Origin: Lachnospiraceae bacterium | GTDB lineage: Bacteria; Bacillota; Clostridia; Lachnospirales; Lachnospiraceae | Direction: 5' to 3' | Length of the DNA stretch: 64,000 nt | Assembly (NCBI GenBank): GCA_017450485.1 | Contig: JAFSTN010000024.1 | Span: forward strand, 1 to 64,000 | Part shown: positions 47,187 to 58,383 of the stretch, one piece after another | Numbering within the stretch: the first letter of the stretch is position 1 | How the letters are laid out: each line of letters starts with the position of its first letter | The notes under the pieces: generated by a model | What the model was told of the DNA's origin: nothing | Databases searched by the model: none | Seen by the model: the letters and a program-made list of their open reading frames with translations, nothing else | Position numbers and translations under genes: made by a program

Positions 47187-47993
47187 ATGCAGTTAAAAGT
47201 ACTGGTTACCGGAAAAAACCGCAAAGTTGCCACGGATATCTGTGAGCATCTGGAGACAGACAGAGGATATGTGACGATCAAATGTGATCCGAACAAAACG
47301 ACCCTTTTCGATATCATGATATCGGAACTGCCCAAGGTAGTAATCATATGCCTCGGGGATGAGTCATCGGCCACGGTCCAGGCATACAACGTGCTGAGAA
47401 CGGCTCTGAAACAGGGAAGCATCACCACGATCGTCATTACGGATGATGAGAACGAGAAACTGTTTATGAAATATACGGAACTGGACAGGGTCTTATTCTT
47501 CTCCCGCCCGGTTTCCCTGTATGCACTGTATGAAAAACTCTCCGAGATCGAAAAGACCCTGGATCAGGAAAGTGAAAGTCGTTCTTCTTTCCGGGAATTT
47601 GTAAATGAGAACAAAGAAGGCAGATACAGGAGAAAGCAGATCCTCGTCGTGGATGATGATACCGAGCAGCTGGTCCATATCAAGGAGCAGCTTGAGGAAT
47701 TCTATGATGTGACCTGTGTTAAAAACGGTGAAGCTGCTTTCCGTTTTCTCGTAAATAAGCGCCCCGATCTGATCCTGCTTGATTACATGATGCCCGTCAT
47801 AGACGGTCCCGAAGTTCTGAAGAAAATCTGGAAAACGAAAGGATGGGAGGATATCCCCGTCATTTTCCTGACAGGGGTATCGGAAAAAGAAAAAGTGCTT
47901 CGCACGCTCTCGGAGCTGCGCCCTCAGGGTTATCTCATCAAACCGTCCAAAAAATCCGAACTGGTTGCAAAGATCATTGATGTTATTGGGTAA
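47187..47993 (+). CDS. Double-receiver protein (degenerate plus complete REC domain)
   Basis: 268 residues. The first ~125 residues have the receiver fold layout (LKVLVTGKNRKVATDIC, then VVIICLGD, then FFSRPVSLYALYEKL) but lack the acidic pair and phospho-Asp, so it is a pseudo-receiver. Residues ~150-268 form a complete receiver: ILVVDDDTEQL acidic pocket, phospho-acceptor Asp199 in LILLDYMMP, Thr in VIFLTG and Lys in GYLIKPS. No output domain follows, so it passes phosphate or works by binding. It lies between the DUF3021 and Hpt genes in a tight operon. Confidence 0.88.
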   Translation: MQLKVLVTGKNRKVATDICEHLETDRGYVTIKCDPNKTTLFDIMISELPKVVIICLGDESSATVQAYNVLRTALKQGSITTIVITDDENEKLFMKYTELDRVLFFSRPVSLYALYEKLSEIEKTLDQESESRSSFREFVNENKEGRYRRKQILVVDDDTEQLVHIKEQLEEFYDVTCVKNGEAAFRFLVNKRPDLILLDYMMPVIDGPEVLKKIWKTKGWEDIPVIFLTGVSEKEKVLRTLSELRPQGYLIKPSKKSELVAKIIDVIG

Positions 47994-47999
47994 GTGAAT

Positions 48000-48596
48000 A
48001 TGGATATTACATGGATGAATGAAGCCGGGCTTGATACCCAGACGGGTATCTCCTATACCGGAAACAGCGATAAATATGCATCGGCCGTACAGCGGTTTTA
48101 TAAGAATCATGAAAAAAACCGGGCAAAAGTCGAAGAATACTTTGCCGCTAAAGACTATGAAAACTTCATGATCACCGTACATGCGCTGAAAAGTAACGCC
48201 AAAATGATCGGTGCCATGAACCTGTCCGGTCGTTTCGAAGCCCTTGAGAATGCAGCAAGAGAGCAGGATACGGCAACGATAGAAGAATTAACCCCCGTGG
48301 CTTTAAAGGAATATGCCGAGCTCATTGAGAAGCTGAAACCTGTCGGCGAGATGGGGGATGTTAAAGCTGCGGATGAGATCCCGGCTGATATCGCCAGAAC
48401 TACGGTGGAACGGCTCCTTGCGGCACTTGATGATTTTGATGATGAAGAAGCAAAGAAACAGGCCAAAGTACTTTCCGGATATCCTTTCAGACTGACACAG
48501 GCCGAGAAGCTTAAGGAGGCAGCTGCGTTCATAGAGGATTTTATGTACGACGAGGCCGCCGACATTATCAGACAGATCGCCACGGCGATAGAATAG
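48000..48596 (+). CDS. Hpt-domain phosphotransfer protein
   Basis: 198 residues from ATG 48000; a GTG six bases earlier is also possible. Residues ~20-105 form a helical Hpt domain with phospho-accepting His61 in VHALKSNAKMIGA. The second half is a separate four-helix-like segment (RTTVERLLAALDDFDDEEAKKQAKVLSGYP) that resembles the C-terminal regulatory segment often attached to such proteins. It would shuttle phosphate between hybrid kinases and the double-receiver protein encoded beside it. Confidence 0.9.
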   Translation: MDITWMNEAGLDTQTGISYTGNSDKYASAVQRFYKNHEKNRAKVEEYFAAKDYENFMITVHALKSNAKMIGAMNLSGRFEALENAAREQDTATIEELTPVALKEYAELIEKLKPVGEMGDVKAADEIPADIARTTVERLLAALDDFDDEEAKKQAKVLSGYPFRLTQAEKLKEAAAFIEDFMYDEAADIIRQIATAIE

Positions 48597-48606
48597 GCTG
48601 CAGATA

Positions 48607-51099
48607 TTGAAGAAGATTCAAACGATCCTTGCGATCATACTCATATCCGTATTCGGATATATAATAGCCGGCGAGATATTCATGCCGGCAAATACTCCCG
48701 TGAACGGCAATGTCTGTGATACGATTCCGGGTAATCAATGGGAAAAGGTCAATCCGGACGGGACAAAAGAGGCATTTGCCGTCCCCGGAAGGACTGATTC
48801 CGACATTACTCTTGAAACCATTCTCCCAGAACATTTCGACAAAGATTACAACGTATTGTGCTTCCGCGGAATGGACATGGAGGTCTTTGTAGGCGACGAG
48901 TTAAGAGCGGTATATAAAACAGAAGATTACCGTCTGCTCGGAGACAGGTCCGCCGAATGCTATGTAATGGCTTCGATATATCCCGAAGATGCAGGGAAAG
49001 TGCTCCGCGTACACTATGAGTACAATTCCGGAATGGTATATGAGGTATATATCGGAACAAGGCTGGGAATACTCGCATATCTGTTCAGAGCGTACGGACT
49101 GGAACTGTTTGTCGGGATGGCACTCCTGCTTCTGGGTGCCATATGCCTGATCGCGGCTGTAGCATACAAGCTTATCCACAAAAAATATCTGGAGATGGAG
49201 CACCTGTCCATCGGTGTCATAATAGGTGCCTGCTGGGTATTGTCCAACTCTATATTCAGGCAGCTTTATACAAGGAATATTTCGGTCATGTCCGATATAC
49301 CTTTTTTGATGGTAATGGTCATGCCGCTGCCGTTCTTCGTTTTTTTGAATTCGCTCCAAAAGGGGCGTTACGCAAAACCGCTCGGATGTGCTGCGGTCGT
49401 TGTGATGCTGAATTTTGCTGTCTGCTCAATTCTTTTCATATCAGGGAAAGTACCGCTTGTTGGCAGTTTCCTGAGTTCCGCCGTATGTGCACTCGTCGGG
49501 ATCATCATAATGTTTGCCACGCTGCTCATCGATCTGAAAAAACATCTGCTGACATCATACAGGTTTGTGGCAGCAGGCTTTGTTGTTCTGGCTATTGCGG
49601 CGACCATTCAGATATTTGCTTATGCATTTGCTCACAACGGTGTGTTTTCCGGACTGTTCATGGCGCTTGGTCTGTTCGGATTCATGATCTGCTCCATAAT
49701 ACATACGATCAAACAGCTCATCGGCATACGACTTGAGGCAAACGAGCTTATTCATATAAACAAGGCCAAGGATGATTTCCTGGCAAATATGTCCCATGAG
49801 ATCAGGACTCCGCTTAACGGGATACTCGGGATGGACGAGATGATCATCAGGGATACGAAGGAGAGCAGAATCAGGGAATATGCTTTTGAGATCAAGAGCG
49901 CAGGCAACACGCTGCTTTCGATAATCAACGATATTCTGGATCTTTCCAAGATTGAATCCGGCAATTTTGAGATCGTTCCGGGGGAATACGACATAGCCTC
50001 GGTCCTGAATGATGTACTCAATATGACAAAACACAGAGCCGAAAAGAAAGGTCTTGCTTTTGACATAAACATATCCGAATCGATTCCGTCAGTCCTTGAA
50101 GGCGATGAGATCAGGATCCGTCAGATAATGCTCAACATCATCAACAATGCCATCAAGTATACACAGGAGGGCAGTGTTTCGGTGGATGTATCTTCGGAAC
50201 CGATAATGATGGGCAATTCCATCAATCTGCTGGTCAGGGTAGCGGATACCGGAATGGGCATAAAGGAAGAGGACAGGGACAAGCTTTTCAAGAGTTTTCA
50301 GAGGCTTGACGAGAGAAAAAACCACAGCATAGAAGGACCAGGACTTGGGCTTCATATCACAAGCAGCCTTCTTCAGATGATGGATGGAAATATTTCCTTT
50401 GAGAGTGAGTATGGTAAAGGAAGCGTATTTTGCATTACGGTACCTCAGAAAGTAATCAAGGCTGCGCCGATAGGAGAGTTTTCAAAAGCGGTCAGGGAGT
50501 ATCTCGGGAACATGGATACGGATGAGGTCGGATTGTACGCCCCCTCAGCGCGACTGCTGGTTGTCGATGATAATGAAATGAACCTTGAGGTAATGGAAGG
50601 GCTGCTTCGGGATACAAAGATCCCCACCGATTATGTGGAGTCCGGAGCTGCATGCATTGAAAAGGTTCAAAGCACCAAATATGACTGTATCCTTCTCGAC
50701 CAGATGATGCCGGGCATGAGCGGGGAGGAGGCCTTGAACGAGATGGTAAGGCTGGATATCCTGAAAGGTACTCCTGTCATCGCACTTACAGCGGACGCGA
50801 TCATCGGCGCCAAGGAAAGTTATCTAGCCAAAGGTTTTACTGATTATATATCGAAACCCGTAAAATATGAAGTTCTGGAAGCGGTCCTTAAAGAGTATAT
50901 ACCGAAGGAAAAACAACTGTCTCCGAGCGGTGTGGATGAGCTCCCGGTAATGCTCATATGGGGCGATGATCCCGAAAAACTGAAGCAGGAAAAAACAAGA
51001 CTCGACGGTATATATAAATGCGTATGCGTGGTCGGGGAAGCCGCAAAGGATAAATATCTTAAGACACATGAGGCCGCGGGGATCATGAACGTTGTGTAG
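48607..51099 (+). CDS. Hybrid histidine kinase with 7TM-type sensor
   Basis: 830 residues from TTG 48607, needed to include the first membrane segment; no strong ribosome-binding site. An outside sensor region (~28-160) is followed by seven hydrophobic segments (~165-375), a 7TMR-DISM-like layout. The HisKA dimerisation helix has phospho-His397 ([12 protein letters not shown]); the ATPase has the N box ([10 protein letters not shown]), DTGMGI and a G2 box reading GPGLGL. The receiver has phospho-Asp698 ([10 protein letters not shown]). About 50 residues remain after the receiver, resembling the start of another receiver. It is one of two kinases in the operon. Confidence 0.9.
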   Translation: MKKIQTILAIILISVFGYIIAGEIFMPANTPVNGNVCDTIPGNQWEKVNPDGTKEAFAVPGRTDSDITLETILPEHFDKDYNVLCFRGMDMEVFVGDELRAVYKTEDYRLLGDRSAECYVMASIYPEDAGKVLRVHYEYNSGMVYEVYIGTRLGILAYLFRAYGLELFVGMALLLLGAICLIAAVAYKLIHKKYLEMEHLSIGVIIGACWVLSNSIFRQLYTRNISVMSDIPFLMVMVMPLPFFVFLNSLQKGRYAKPLGCAAVVVMLNFAVCSILFISGKVPLVGSFLSSAVCALVGIIIMFATLLIDLKKHLLTSYRFVAAGFVVLAIAATIQIFAYAFAHNGVFSGLFMALGLFGFMICSIIHTIKQLIGIRLEANELIHINKAKDDFLANMSHEIRTPLNGILGMDEMIIRDTKESRIREYAFEIKSAGNTLLSIINDILDLSKIESGNFEIVPGEYDIASVLNDVLNMTKHRAEKKGLAFDINISESIPSVLEGDEIRIRQIMLNIINNAIKYTQEGSVSVDVSSEPIMMGNSINLLVRVADTGMGIKEEDRDKLFKSFQRLDERKNHSIEGPGLGLHITSSLLQMMDGNISFESEYGKGSVFCITVPQKVIKAAPIGEFSKAVREYLGNMDTDEVGLYAPSARLLVVDDNEMNLEVMEGLLRDTKIPTDYVESGAACIEKVQSTKYDCILLDQMMPGMSGEEALNEMVRLDILKGTPVIALTADAIIGAKESYLAKGFTDYISKPVKYEVLEAVLKEYIPKEKQLSPSGVDELPVMLIWGDDPEKLKQEKTRLDGIYKCVCVVGEAAKDKYLKTHEAAGIMNVV

Positions 51100-51113
51100 A
51101 AAGGCATGTGAAC

Positions 51114-53507
51114 ATGGATAAAGATGTCCGCATAAAAGAGCATATAAAGTCAGGCGATTACAGAAAGTCAGGAATGATCATACCCATGATCTTTCTGTTC
51201 ATATTTATGACAGTCATGGTCATATATACATCAAATCTTATGTATAACGTGGCCGTATCCAATTCGAATGCCGTAATGGAGGACAGGATACTGACGGTAT
51301 CTGCGATGATCAACAATCATCTGAACACTGCGGAGAATGTACTTCATGTTGCCGGTGACAGTGTCCACCACATGCTCGTAAGCGGAACCACCTCGGCAAG
51401 GATACATGAATTCCTTGTAGATGAAACGGGAACTGTAGCCGAGCAGTTCGATGAGAATTATACGGGTATTTACGGTTATATAATGGGTAAATATCTTGAT
51501 GGTCTTAACTGGGTACCGCCGGAAGACTACGACCCGAAGAGTCGTGACTGGTTCATTGAGGCAATGGCTGCCGAAGGGAGTGTTGTATTTACTTTGCCCT
51601 ATGTCGATGCACAGACCGGCAACCTGATCGTCTCGGCATGCAGAATGCTGCCGGACAGGCAGAGTGTTATAGCGCTCGATGTCCAGCTAAAGGGAATACA
51701 GTCAATGATGAACGAACTCACGCTTAACGGAAAGGGATATGGGTTCGTTGTCAGCGATGACGGCATGATCATCGCTCATCGTGATGAGACCAGAAAGGGA
51801 ACGAATATATGTGATATACCGGGTGGCGGCGAATTCCTGGAAGCGATCAGGACGGCTGATTCCGGTAGTTTTACATATACATGGGACGGTGAGCCTAATA
51901 CAGTCTATGTAAACAGGATCGCAAATGACTGGAATACGGTAATGGTCGTGAGCGATCGGGATCTGTATTCGGAAGTCAGAATCCAGCGTGTGATCATAAT
52001 CGTGATCTGTGCCCTCATATTCCTGATGATCACTGCGATCTATTATGTAGGACACAGGAATGAACAGAAGTATAACAAAGAGATGGAGGAGATGAAGCTC
52101 GAAGAACAAAAGACCGCATATGAACGCAGGGTTCTCGAACTTGAGAAAGATGCGGCGGATGCTTCGAACAAGGCGAAGAGTGATTTCCTGGCAAATATGT
52201 CTCATGAGATAAGAACACCGATGAATGCGATCATCGGAATGGATGAGATGATACTTCGTGAAAAGGTATCCGATAAGGTCCGCAAATACGCTCTTGATAT
52301 TCAAAGCGCCGGCAAAACATTGCTGTCGATAATCAACGATATACTTGATTTCTCCAAGATCGAATCCGGCAAAATGGAACTTGTCCCGGTTGAATACGGA
52401 TTTGCATCCGTGATGAACGATGTCGTAAATATGACCATGAAGAAAGCGCAGGACAAGGGTCTTACATACGAACTTAAAGTATCAAAAGATATTCCCTCGA
52501 TTCTTCACGGTGATGAGATAAGGGTACGTCAGGTCATGCTGAATCTGATCAATAACGCGATCAAGTATACTCACGAGGGATCGGTATCCGTTGATGTTTC
52601 GTATGATAATGACACAAGCATGATGAAGGTGATAGTCTCCGATACCGGAATAGGTATCAAAAATGAGGATCTCGGAAAACTGTTCGGATCCTTCCAGAGA
52701 CTCGATGAGGATAAGAACAGGAATATAGAAGGTACCGGACTCGGTCTTAATATAACGATGCGCCTTGTAAAGATGATGGACGGAACGATCGGTGTCAGCA
52801 GCAAATACGGAGAAGGAACGACGTTTACGGCTACGATGAAACAGGAGACGGTAGACGTGACACCGGTTGGAGATTTTGCAGACAATCTTTCGAGAATGCA
52901 GGATTCCGGGAAAGAGTATAAACCGGCGCTTATCGCTCCGAAGGCCAGAATACTTGTTGTTGATGATAACGCCATGAACCTTGAGGTCTTTGCGGCGCTT
53001 CTTGAAGATACAAAGATACGGGTCACAACAGTCGAATCGGGTAAGGAGTGTATGGAAATCCTCAGAGAAGAGTCATTTGATCTGATATTCCTTGATCAGA
53101 TGATGCCCGGTATGTCAGGAATTCAGACGCTTGAGGGTATACGCAGTGAGCATCTTGCGGATGATACGAAGGTTATAGCACTTACCGCAGATGCGATCGT
53201 CGGGGCGAAGGAAAATTATATAAGAGAAGGATTCTCGGATTATCTGAGCAAACCCGTTATGTACGAGGCTCTTGAAGAGATGCTGATCAAATACCTTGAT
53301 CCGTCGCTGATACAAAAAGAGGATGAGAAGAGTGATAGTGCCCTTAAAGAGAATGTGCCGGATGAGGAAAAACCGGTCGTCATCGCAGTTTCGGGATCAT
53401 CCGATAGATTACGGGCTCTTAAGGAACTGCTTGGCGGCGATTATAAGGGAGTATTCGTTAAGGATATGGACAGTGCGGCAAAGTTTGTTGAAAAGAACAG
53501 GAAATAA
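51114..53507 (+). CDS. Hybrid histidine kinase with Cache-type sensor
   Basis: 798 residues from ATG 51114, eight bases after AAAGG. Membrane segments at ~22-45 and ~290-310 flank a dCache_1-like outside domain ([31 protein letters not shown]), which binds small ligands. A short coiled coil leads to HisKA with phospho-His364 ([12 protein letters not shown]), an ATPase ([22 protein letters not shown]) and a receiver with phospho-Asp661 ([10 protein letters not shown]). The last ~55 residues resemble the beginning of a second receiver, as in the neighbouring kinase. The sensor type matches that of the chemoreceptor at 55032. Confidence 0.92.
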   Translation: MDKDVRIKEHIKSGDYRKSGMIIPMIFLFIFMTVMVIYTSNLMYNVAVSNSNAVMEDRILTVSAMINNHLNTAENVLHVAGDSVHHMLVSGTTSARIHEFLVDETGTVAEQFDENYTGIYGYIMGKYLDGLNWVPPEDYDPKSRDWFIEAMAAEGSVVFTLPYVDAQTGNLIVSACRMLPDRQSVIALDVQLKGIQSMMNELTLNGKGYGFVVSDDGMIIAHRDETRKGTNICDIPGGGEFLEAIRTADSGSFTYTWDGEPNTVYVNRIANDWNTVMVVSDRDLYSEVRIQRVIIIVICALIFLMITAIYYVGHRNEQKYNKEMEEMKLEEQKTAYERRVLELEKDAADASNKAKSDFLANMSHEIRTPMNAIIGMDEMILREKVSDKVRKYALDIQSAGKTLLSIINDILDFSKIESGKMELVPVEYGFASVMNDVVNMTMKKAQDKGLTYELKVSKDIPSILHGDEIRVRQVMLNLINNAIKYTHEGSVSVDVSYDNDTSMMKVIVSDTGIGIKNEDLGKLFGSFQRLDEDKNRNIEGTGLGLNITMRLVKMMDGTIGVSSKYGEGTTFTATMKQETVDVTPVGDFADNLSRMQDSGKEYKPALIAPKARILVVDDNAMNLEVFAALLEDTKIRVTTVESGKECMEILREESFDLIFLDQMMPGMSGIQTLEGIRSEHLADDTKVIALTADAIVGAKENYIREGFSDYLSKPVMYEALEEMLIKYLDPSLIQKEDEKSDSALKENVPDEEKPVVIAVSGSSDRLRALKELLGGDYKGVFVKDMDSAAKFVEKNRK

Positions 53508-53534
53508 TATAACATCCATCAGGGAGGAACTATT

Positions 53535-54830
53535 ATGAAAAAGATTATCGGTATTGTAATGGCAATGTTACTCGTTATTTCGATAACAGCCTGTGGCAGC
53601 TCAAATGAAGCGGGATCTGTAACACAGGATACTCAGGAAGAGATTCAGGCTTCAGAAGCAGACACAGTTGAAGAATCCGCAGATGAGGAGTCGCCGGCAC
53701 AGTCTGAAGATGATGAAGAAGATTTTCGTATAGGTATCGTTACGGGATCGTTCTCACAGTCCGAGGATGACAGACGCGGTGCAGAGGCTTTCCAGGAAAA
53801 ATACGGATTCGACAAAGTTACGCTCGCCATTTATCCCGACAATTTCACCGATGAGTTTGAGACAACGGTAAGTGTCATGACAGGGCTGGCCGATGATCCC
53901 AAAATGAAAGCCATCGTTGTCAATCAGGCAGTTGAAGGAACGGATGAAGCTTTTCGAAGGATAAAGGAGAAAAGGCCTGATATCCTGTGTATTGCCGGAG
54001 AGACATATGATGTTTTCGAGGATATGGGTGATGTGGCGGATCTCGTGGTCAATAATGACTTTGTTTCCCGTGGATATCTGATGATACGTACCGCGCATGA
54101 ACTCGGTTGTGATACGTTTGTCCATATCTCGTTCCCCAGACATCTCTCATATGAAACATATGCAAGGCGCGTAAATATAATGAAAGCTGCATGTGAAGAA
54201 TTCGGAATGAAGTTTGCCATGGAAGAAGCACCCGATCCCACTACCGAGGTCGGAGTCCCGGGGGCGCAGGAATATGTAACTCAGCATGTACCCGAGTGGG
54301 TTAAAAAGTACGGACAAAACAGTGCGTACTTCTGTACGAACGATGCTCACACCGAGCCGCTCATCAAGGGACTTATCGAAAACGGAGGATACTTTATCGA
54401 AGCGGATCTGCCGTCTCCGCTCATGGGATACCCGGGAGCACTCGATCTGGATTTTACCGGTGCAGGCGGAGATTTCGGCAAGATAACATCTGAAGTGGAG
54501 GAAGCGATAGTTTCAGCAGGCGGGGCAGGCAGATTCGGTACATGGACGTCTTCATACGGATTTGCGAATTCTGCGGGGCTTGCAGAACACGCACGGAATG
54601 TTCTTTTGGGAAAATCGGAGCTTACCGATCTGAATGCGATCAGAGAAGCCTATAAGATCTATACACCCGAGACCGAATGGAACGGTGCAAAGTATACAGT
54701 TGCCGAGACCGGAGAAGTATTTGACAATATATTTTTGGTTTATCAGGATACGTACATTTTCGGAGATCCCGGCCGTTATATGGGAGTAACAAGTGTAGCT
54801 GTTCCGGAAGAATACTATTCGATCGAATAA
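53535..54830 (+). CDS. DUF3798 family substrate-binding lipoprotein
   Basis: 431 residues. Signal peptide with lipobox ITAC (lipidated Cys20), an acidic Ser/Glu-rich linker to about residue 60, then a periplasmic-binding-protein fold starting FRIGIVTGSFSQSEDDRRGAEAF with the family blocks DPKMKAIVVNQAVEGTDEA and FVHISFPRHLSYETYARR. DUF3798 proteins are extracellular binding proteins of unknown ligand. As last gene of the phosphorelay operon (27 bases after the second kinase) it probably presents a ligand to one of the membrane sensors; this is inference. The ribosome-binding site (AGGGAGGA) is strong. Confidence 0.88.
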   Translation: MKKIIGIVMAMLLVISITACGSSNEAGSVTQDTQEEIQASEADTVEESADEESPAQSEDDEEDFRIGIVTGSFSQSEDDRRGAEAFQEKYGFDKVTLAIYPDNFTDEFETTVSVMTGLADDPKMKAIVVNQAVEGTDEAFRRIKEKRPDILCIAGETYDVFEDMGDVADLVVNNDFVSRGYLMIRTAHELGCDTFVHISFPRHLSYETYARRVNIMKAACEEFGMKFAMEEAPDPTTEVGVPGAQEYVTQHVPEWVKKYGQNSAYFCTNDAHTEPLIKGLIENGGYFIEADLPSPLMGYPGALDLDFTGAGGDFGKITSEVEEAIVSAGGAGRFGTWTSSYGFANSAGLAEHARNVLLGKSELTDLNAIREAYKIYTPETEWNGAKYTVAETGEVFDNIFLVYQDTYIFGDPGRYMGVTSVAVPEEYYSIE

Positions 54831-54831
54831 A

Positions 54832-54855
54832 ACAGATCTTATACCATCTGTTTGT
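54832..54855 (+). terminator. Weak terminator after the DUF3798 gene
   Basis: A 7-bp stem AACAGAT/ATCTGTT with an 8-base loop followed by TGTTAT; the T run is poor. Confidence 0.4.
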
Positions 54856-54947
54856 TATAGCTGTGACAGCATATGATCTACGACTCCCTGCATCTTAATG
54901 AAAAAGAGTGATATTGTAGGGAATAAGATGTATTATAATTATACAAC
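54852..54947 (-). pseudogene. Remnant of a second capA 3' end
   Basis: On the minus strand a reading frame ends MQGVVDHMLSQL and a stop codon. This matches the C-terminal MQGVVDHMLSQ of the CapA protein at 57075. The 31 bases 54863-54893 equal 57102-57132 except for two changes, both silent. Upstream residues (ILFPTISLFF) loosely follow CapA (IIYPLSLTYT), then similarity fades. It is probably the decayed end of a former capA copy, separated from the living one by the chemoreceptor gene. Confidence 0.65.
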
Positions 54948-55031
54948 CGGGTTAATACAGAATATTAACCTGACCGTTTTTGCGAGAAGGAACAAAGATT
55001 AAATGTATATCAGGAGGTTGTAGAACAGGAA

Positions 55032-57038
55032 ATGAAGAAACTAAACAGTATCAAAAGTAAGCTGATAGCCATCATGGCACTGCTTGTCCTTGTGCCGGTT
55101 ATCGTGCTTACCGTCATCAGTATGGTTGAATCCATTGATCAGGGTAAGGCCGCAGCTGATGAGGTCAACCGGGTCCAGGCATCTTTGGTCAGCGAAGAAC
55201 TGGAGAAGATTTACGCGAGGAACATAGAGGCACTCAGATCCTTCGCGGCATCGCCCACGGTAATTGAGTACCTTGAAAAGGGTGAGCCCGACGAGACTGC
55301 CGAGGCAGAGATCCTTAAACAGCTTCTTGCAGTTGATTCCAATATGAATGACGGAAATGCCACGGCACTTACGGATGCTACAGGCGAGCAGAGAGTCAGG
55401 ACGGTAGGAAAGCTTGTCAATGTTGCGGAGCGTGAGTATTTCAAGGTTCCTATGTCAGGTGCGCCTTACTATGTATCCGATCTGATCATTTCCAAATCAA
55501 CCGGGACCGCAATTACAACCATATCTGTTCCGGTGTATGGTTCTGACGGAAGCACTATTCTTGGTATCGTACAGAGAAACTATGACTGTGGTGTATTGCA
55601 TGACCTGCTTGTAAGCGATGTTATACAGGATCGACAGGAAATCCTTATTGTCGACAGAACAGGTACCATAGTAGCACACTCAGCCAGAGAAGTTAATGTA
55701 GAGGATCCTGAGAAGCAGGATCAGAATCCATTCTATACGGATTCAAGAGGTGATAAGGTAAGCGGTGATTATGTTGCTCCCTGGGCCGGAGACACATGGA
55801 TCATTTCCTGGGAGAAGCTTCCTACCAGTGAGTGGATCGTAGCGTCCTGTCGTGTTCAGGAGGTTGCCCTTGCATCAGTGTACAGGGTTGTTGTGATGCA
55901 GGCTGTTTTGGGTGTTGTGTTTATTATAGTGGGAATACTGGTAGCATATTTGTTTTCCAGATCCATCACGAAGCCCCTCATCTCCGTCGACAAATCTCTT
56001 TCAGCTCTGGCGGATGGATCATTTGAGAAGATCAACGGCTATGAGAACCGAACTGATGAACTCGGAGAAATCATACATAATACCAATGGTGTTGTGGATA
56101 AACTGCAGGAGATAGTGGGTAAGATCATAAACGGTGCCAGAGAGGTTGATAAGTCATCTCAGGAGCTGGCAAGCATGTCTTCTCAGATATCGGATAACGC
56201 CAATGGTGTATCAAATGCCGTTCAGGAGATAGCTGAGGGAGCGACCAGACAGGCGGATGAACTCCAGACAGCTACCCTAAGTGTTACCAGGATAGAGGAT
56301 GCAGCGGGCAGTGTTCAGGATTCCTCATCGGAACTCTCACAGCTGGCTGTACGTATGCAGGATGCTTCTGCTGAGTCGGCCAGGAGCCTCGAGGATCTGA
56401 AGAAGAGCTCCGAGGATATGAACGGTGCCATCAATAATATCTCCGAGAAGATCAGCGCAACCAGTGATTCCGTAGAGAAAATAAATGAAATGGTGGAGGC
56501 CATCTCAAATATCGCGAGTCAGACGAATCTTTTGTCTCTCAACGCTTCCATAGAGGCAGCCAGAGCAGGAGAGGCAGGACGCGGATTTGCTGTTGTAGCG
56601 GAAGAAATAGGTAAGCTTGCTCTTGACTCAAATCATTCGGCAGACACTATCAGAACAGAGATGGAAGCACTGCTTGCAGAGTCACAGGCAGCTGTAAGTA
56701 TGGCAGATACCGTTCAGAAGAACAACGTACGCCAGCAGGAGGTTATAGAGTCTACCTTTGACGCGGTGAACAGGATGATCGAGGATATCAGAGTTACGTC
56801 CAACGGTGTCAGCGCCATCTCCGGAAATGCCGATGCCTGCGTGGGTGCCAAGGATGAGGTAGTTGACGTGATTGCTTCGCTTTCCGGCATATCAGAGGAG
56901 AATGCCGCATCAAGCCAGGAGACAGGTGCTTCCATGCAGGAACTCTCCGCGACAGTAGCGACTCTTTCGGAGAGCGCAAGGTCTCTGAAAGATGTTTCAT
57001 CAACGCTTCTGGAAGAAATGAGTTTCTTTAAGGGATGA
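55032..57038 (+). CDS. Methyl-accepting chemotaxis protein (dCache sensor)
   Basis: 668 residues. Membrane segments at ~11-33 and ~285-305 flank a dCache_1-like outside sensor ([31 protein letters not shown]); a HAMP domain follows (~305-360), then a long signalling coiled coil with the CheA/CheW-binding tip [35 protein letters not shown]. The start is preceded by AGGAGG. It directs motility through CheA, not encoded here. It stands apart from the kinase operon by 200 bases. A hairpin terminator follows. Confidence 0.95.
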   Translation: MKKLNSIKSKLIAIMALLVLVPVIVLTVISMVESIDQGKAAADEVNRVQASLVSEELEKIYARNIEALRSFAASPTVIEYLEKGEPDETAEAEILKQLLAVDSNMNDGNATALTDATGEQRVRTVGKLVNVAEREYFKVPMSGAPYYVSDLIISKSTGTAITTISVPVYGSDGSTILGIVQRNYDCGVLHDLLVSDVIQDRQEILIVDRTGTIVAHSAREVNVEDPEKQDQNPFYTDSRGDKVSGDYVAPWAGDTWIISWEKLPTSEWIVASCRVQEVALASVYRVVVMQAVLGVVFIIVGILVAYLFSRSITKPLISVDKSLSALADGSFEKINGYENRTDELGEIIHNTNGVVDKLQEIVGKIINGAREVDKSSQELASMSSQISDNANGVSNAVQEIAEGATRQADELQTATLSVTRIEDAAGSVQDSSSELSQLAVRMQDASAESARSLEDLKKSSEDMNGAINNISEKISATSDSVEKINEMVEAISNIASQTNLLSLNASIEAARAGEAGRGFAVVAEEIGKLALDSNHSADTIRTEMEALLAESQAAVSMADTVQKNNVRQQEVIESTFDAVNRMIEDIRVTSNGVSAISGNADACVGAKDEVVDVIASLSGISEENAASSQETGASMQELSATVATLSESARSLKDVSSTLLEEMSFFKG

Positions 57039-57049
57039 TGTTAATCAAG

Positions 57050-57078
57050 GCGGTTCGGTTTTCCGAACCGCCATTTAT
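57050..57078 (+). terminator. Terminator of the chemoreceptor gene
   Basis: Perfect 10-bp stem GGCGGTTCGG/CCGAACCGCC, TTTT loop, then ATTTATTT. Its end touches the 3' end of the convergent capA gene. The stem core GGCGGTTCG recurs in the terminator at 59200-59233. Confidence 0.8.
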
Positions 57079-58265
57079 TTGTCTGACGGGCAGGATATCT
57101 GTGACAGCATATGATCCACAACTCCCTGCATTCCTGCAGGAACGTGTACATCGCCTGTATAGGTCAAAGACAGGGGATAGATGATCTGCATGTCGAGTGT
57201 CTCGCCGGGGACGCGGCCGCTTCTGAGCGGTTCATAGAAATTTCGAACGAAATCATCCTCAGATGCATTTGCAAATTCGCCGGGCTTCATATAGCGAAGC
57301 TGGCGTTTGGTGTTCTCGATGAGAACTCTGGCGGCAAGGCCTTTTAGTTCTTCGTATGCATCTGCAGGCACATCCGTAAACACCGGCAGCATATCTTCGG
57401 AAACGATCTGTTCCGTGTTCCGGTCGATCTTTATGCAAAGAGGCTCAAAAGAGAAGGCCTCATCTGTGAATCTTATCTTAAGCAGCACACCGTATTCCGT
57501 GTACATCTGACTACGTTGATAATCCGTGTCAAAAATGAAATTCCCGAGGGAATAGAATATGGCTTTGTCTCCGATGAGCTCATAATTGTTGACTACATGC
57601 GGATGGTGAGCCACAACGATGTCAGCCCCCATATCGAGAAATGAGATGTACCTGTCCCTCGTGTACGGTGACGGCAGAGCCGTAAACTCTTCGCCGGCAT
57701 GTGCAACTACGATGCACCAGCGGCAGGTTTCCTTTATCCCGGATATCCGTCTTCTTATAAGATCTGTATCACTCCAGGAAAAACACCCCGGTGTTTCATC
57801 ATCTGCTTTTCTGCAGGCACGTTGATAACCGACACCTATCATTCCTATTCCGCCGGCTTCATTCAGGATGACGGGAGCAGATGCGGCCTCGATGTTCATA
57901 CCTGCACCGAGAGTATGTGCATTGCAGTCGGCAGCAAGTTTAAGTGTGCTTTCCATGCCGACGGCACCGGCATCCATTATGTGGTTATTGCATATGTTCC
58001 AGATATCCGATCCGATCCCGCTTAAGAATTGACTTACTCCCGGATCCATGCTGTGCATGAGCGCCGCCGCCGCGGCATCCCTGCAGCCCGGATCAGACGA
58101 GCTGCCGTCATAGAGCGGACCTTCCACGTTTGTTATGACGTGGTCGCTGTCCCTGATAAATGAAGAAACCTCCTCCGAAAGAAGATCCGTACATTTCCAT
58201 TTATCTTTCATATATTTATCGAATCCGATATCACCGGTGAAGGTAAGTACTGAACTGTTCTTCAT
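57075..58265 (-). CDS. CapA/PgsA family metallophosphatase-like protein
   Basis: 396 residues from ATG 58265; a TTG 36 bases earlier is less likely. FTGDIGFD near the start, ITNVEGPL, NICNNHIMDAG and AHHPHVVNNYELIGDKAIFYSLGNFIFDT are the metal-binding motifs of the CapA (poly-gamma-glutamate synthesis accessory) calcineurin-like fold. No signal peptide is seen, so it may be cytosolic, unlike secreted CapA. No pgsB/pgsC is seen, so capsule synthesis is not implied. The gene is convergent with the chemoreceptor and diverges from the flagellin-like gene. Confidence 0.88.
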   Translation of the reverse strand: MKNSSVLTFTGDIGFDKYMKDKWKCTDLLSEEVSSFIRDSDHVITNVEGPLYDGSSSDPGCRDAAAAALMHSMDPGVSQFLSGIGSDIWNICNNHIMDAGAVGMESTLKLAADCNAHTLGAGMNIEAASAPVILNEAGGIGMIGVGYQRACRKADDETPGCFSWSDTDLIRRRISGIKETCRWCIVVAHAGEEFTALPSPYTRDRYISFLDMGADIVVAHHPHVVNNYELIGDKAIFYSLGNFIFDTDYQRSQMYTEYGVLLKIRFTDEAFSFEPLCIKIDRNTEQIVSEDMLPVFTDVPADAYEELKGLAARVLIENTKRQLRYMKPGEFANASEDDFVRNFYEPLRSGRVPGETLDMQIIYPLSLTYTGDVHVPAGMQGVVDHMLSQISCPSDK

Positions 58266-58294
58266 GCCACATATTGTAGCAAACTGCGAAGAAG

Positions 58295-58323
58295 TTGACA
58301 AATTGTCAGAAAATTAATATAAT
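58295..58323 (+). promoter_or_regulatory. Consensus sigma-A promoter of the flagellin-like gene
   Basis: Exact TTGACA (58295-58300) and exact TATAAT (58318-58323) with 17-base spacing, about 60 bases before ATG 58384. This is the strongest promoter match I saw. No sigma-28 type box was seen. Confidence 0.85.
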
Positions 58324-58383
58324 TAAGTTTCCAAAGGAAGAATTGACTCAACAGTTGTATTGTATATATTCGGAGGAAACGAT

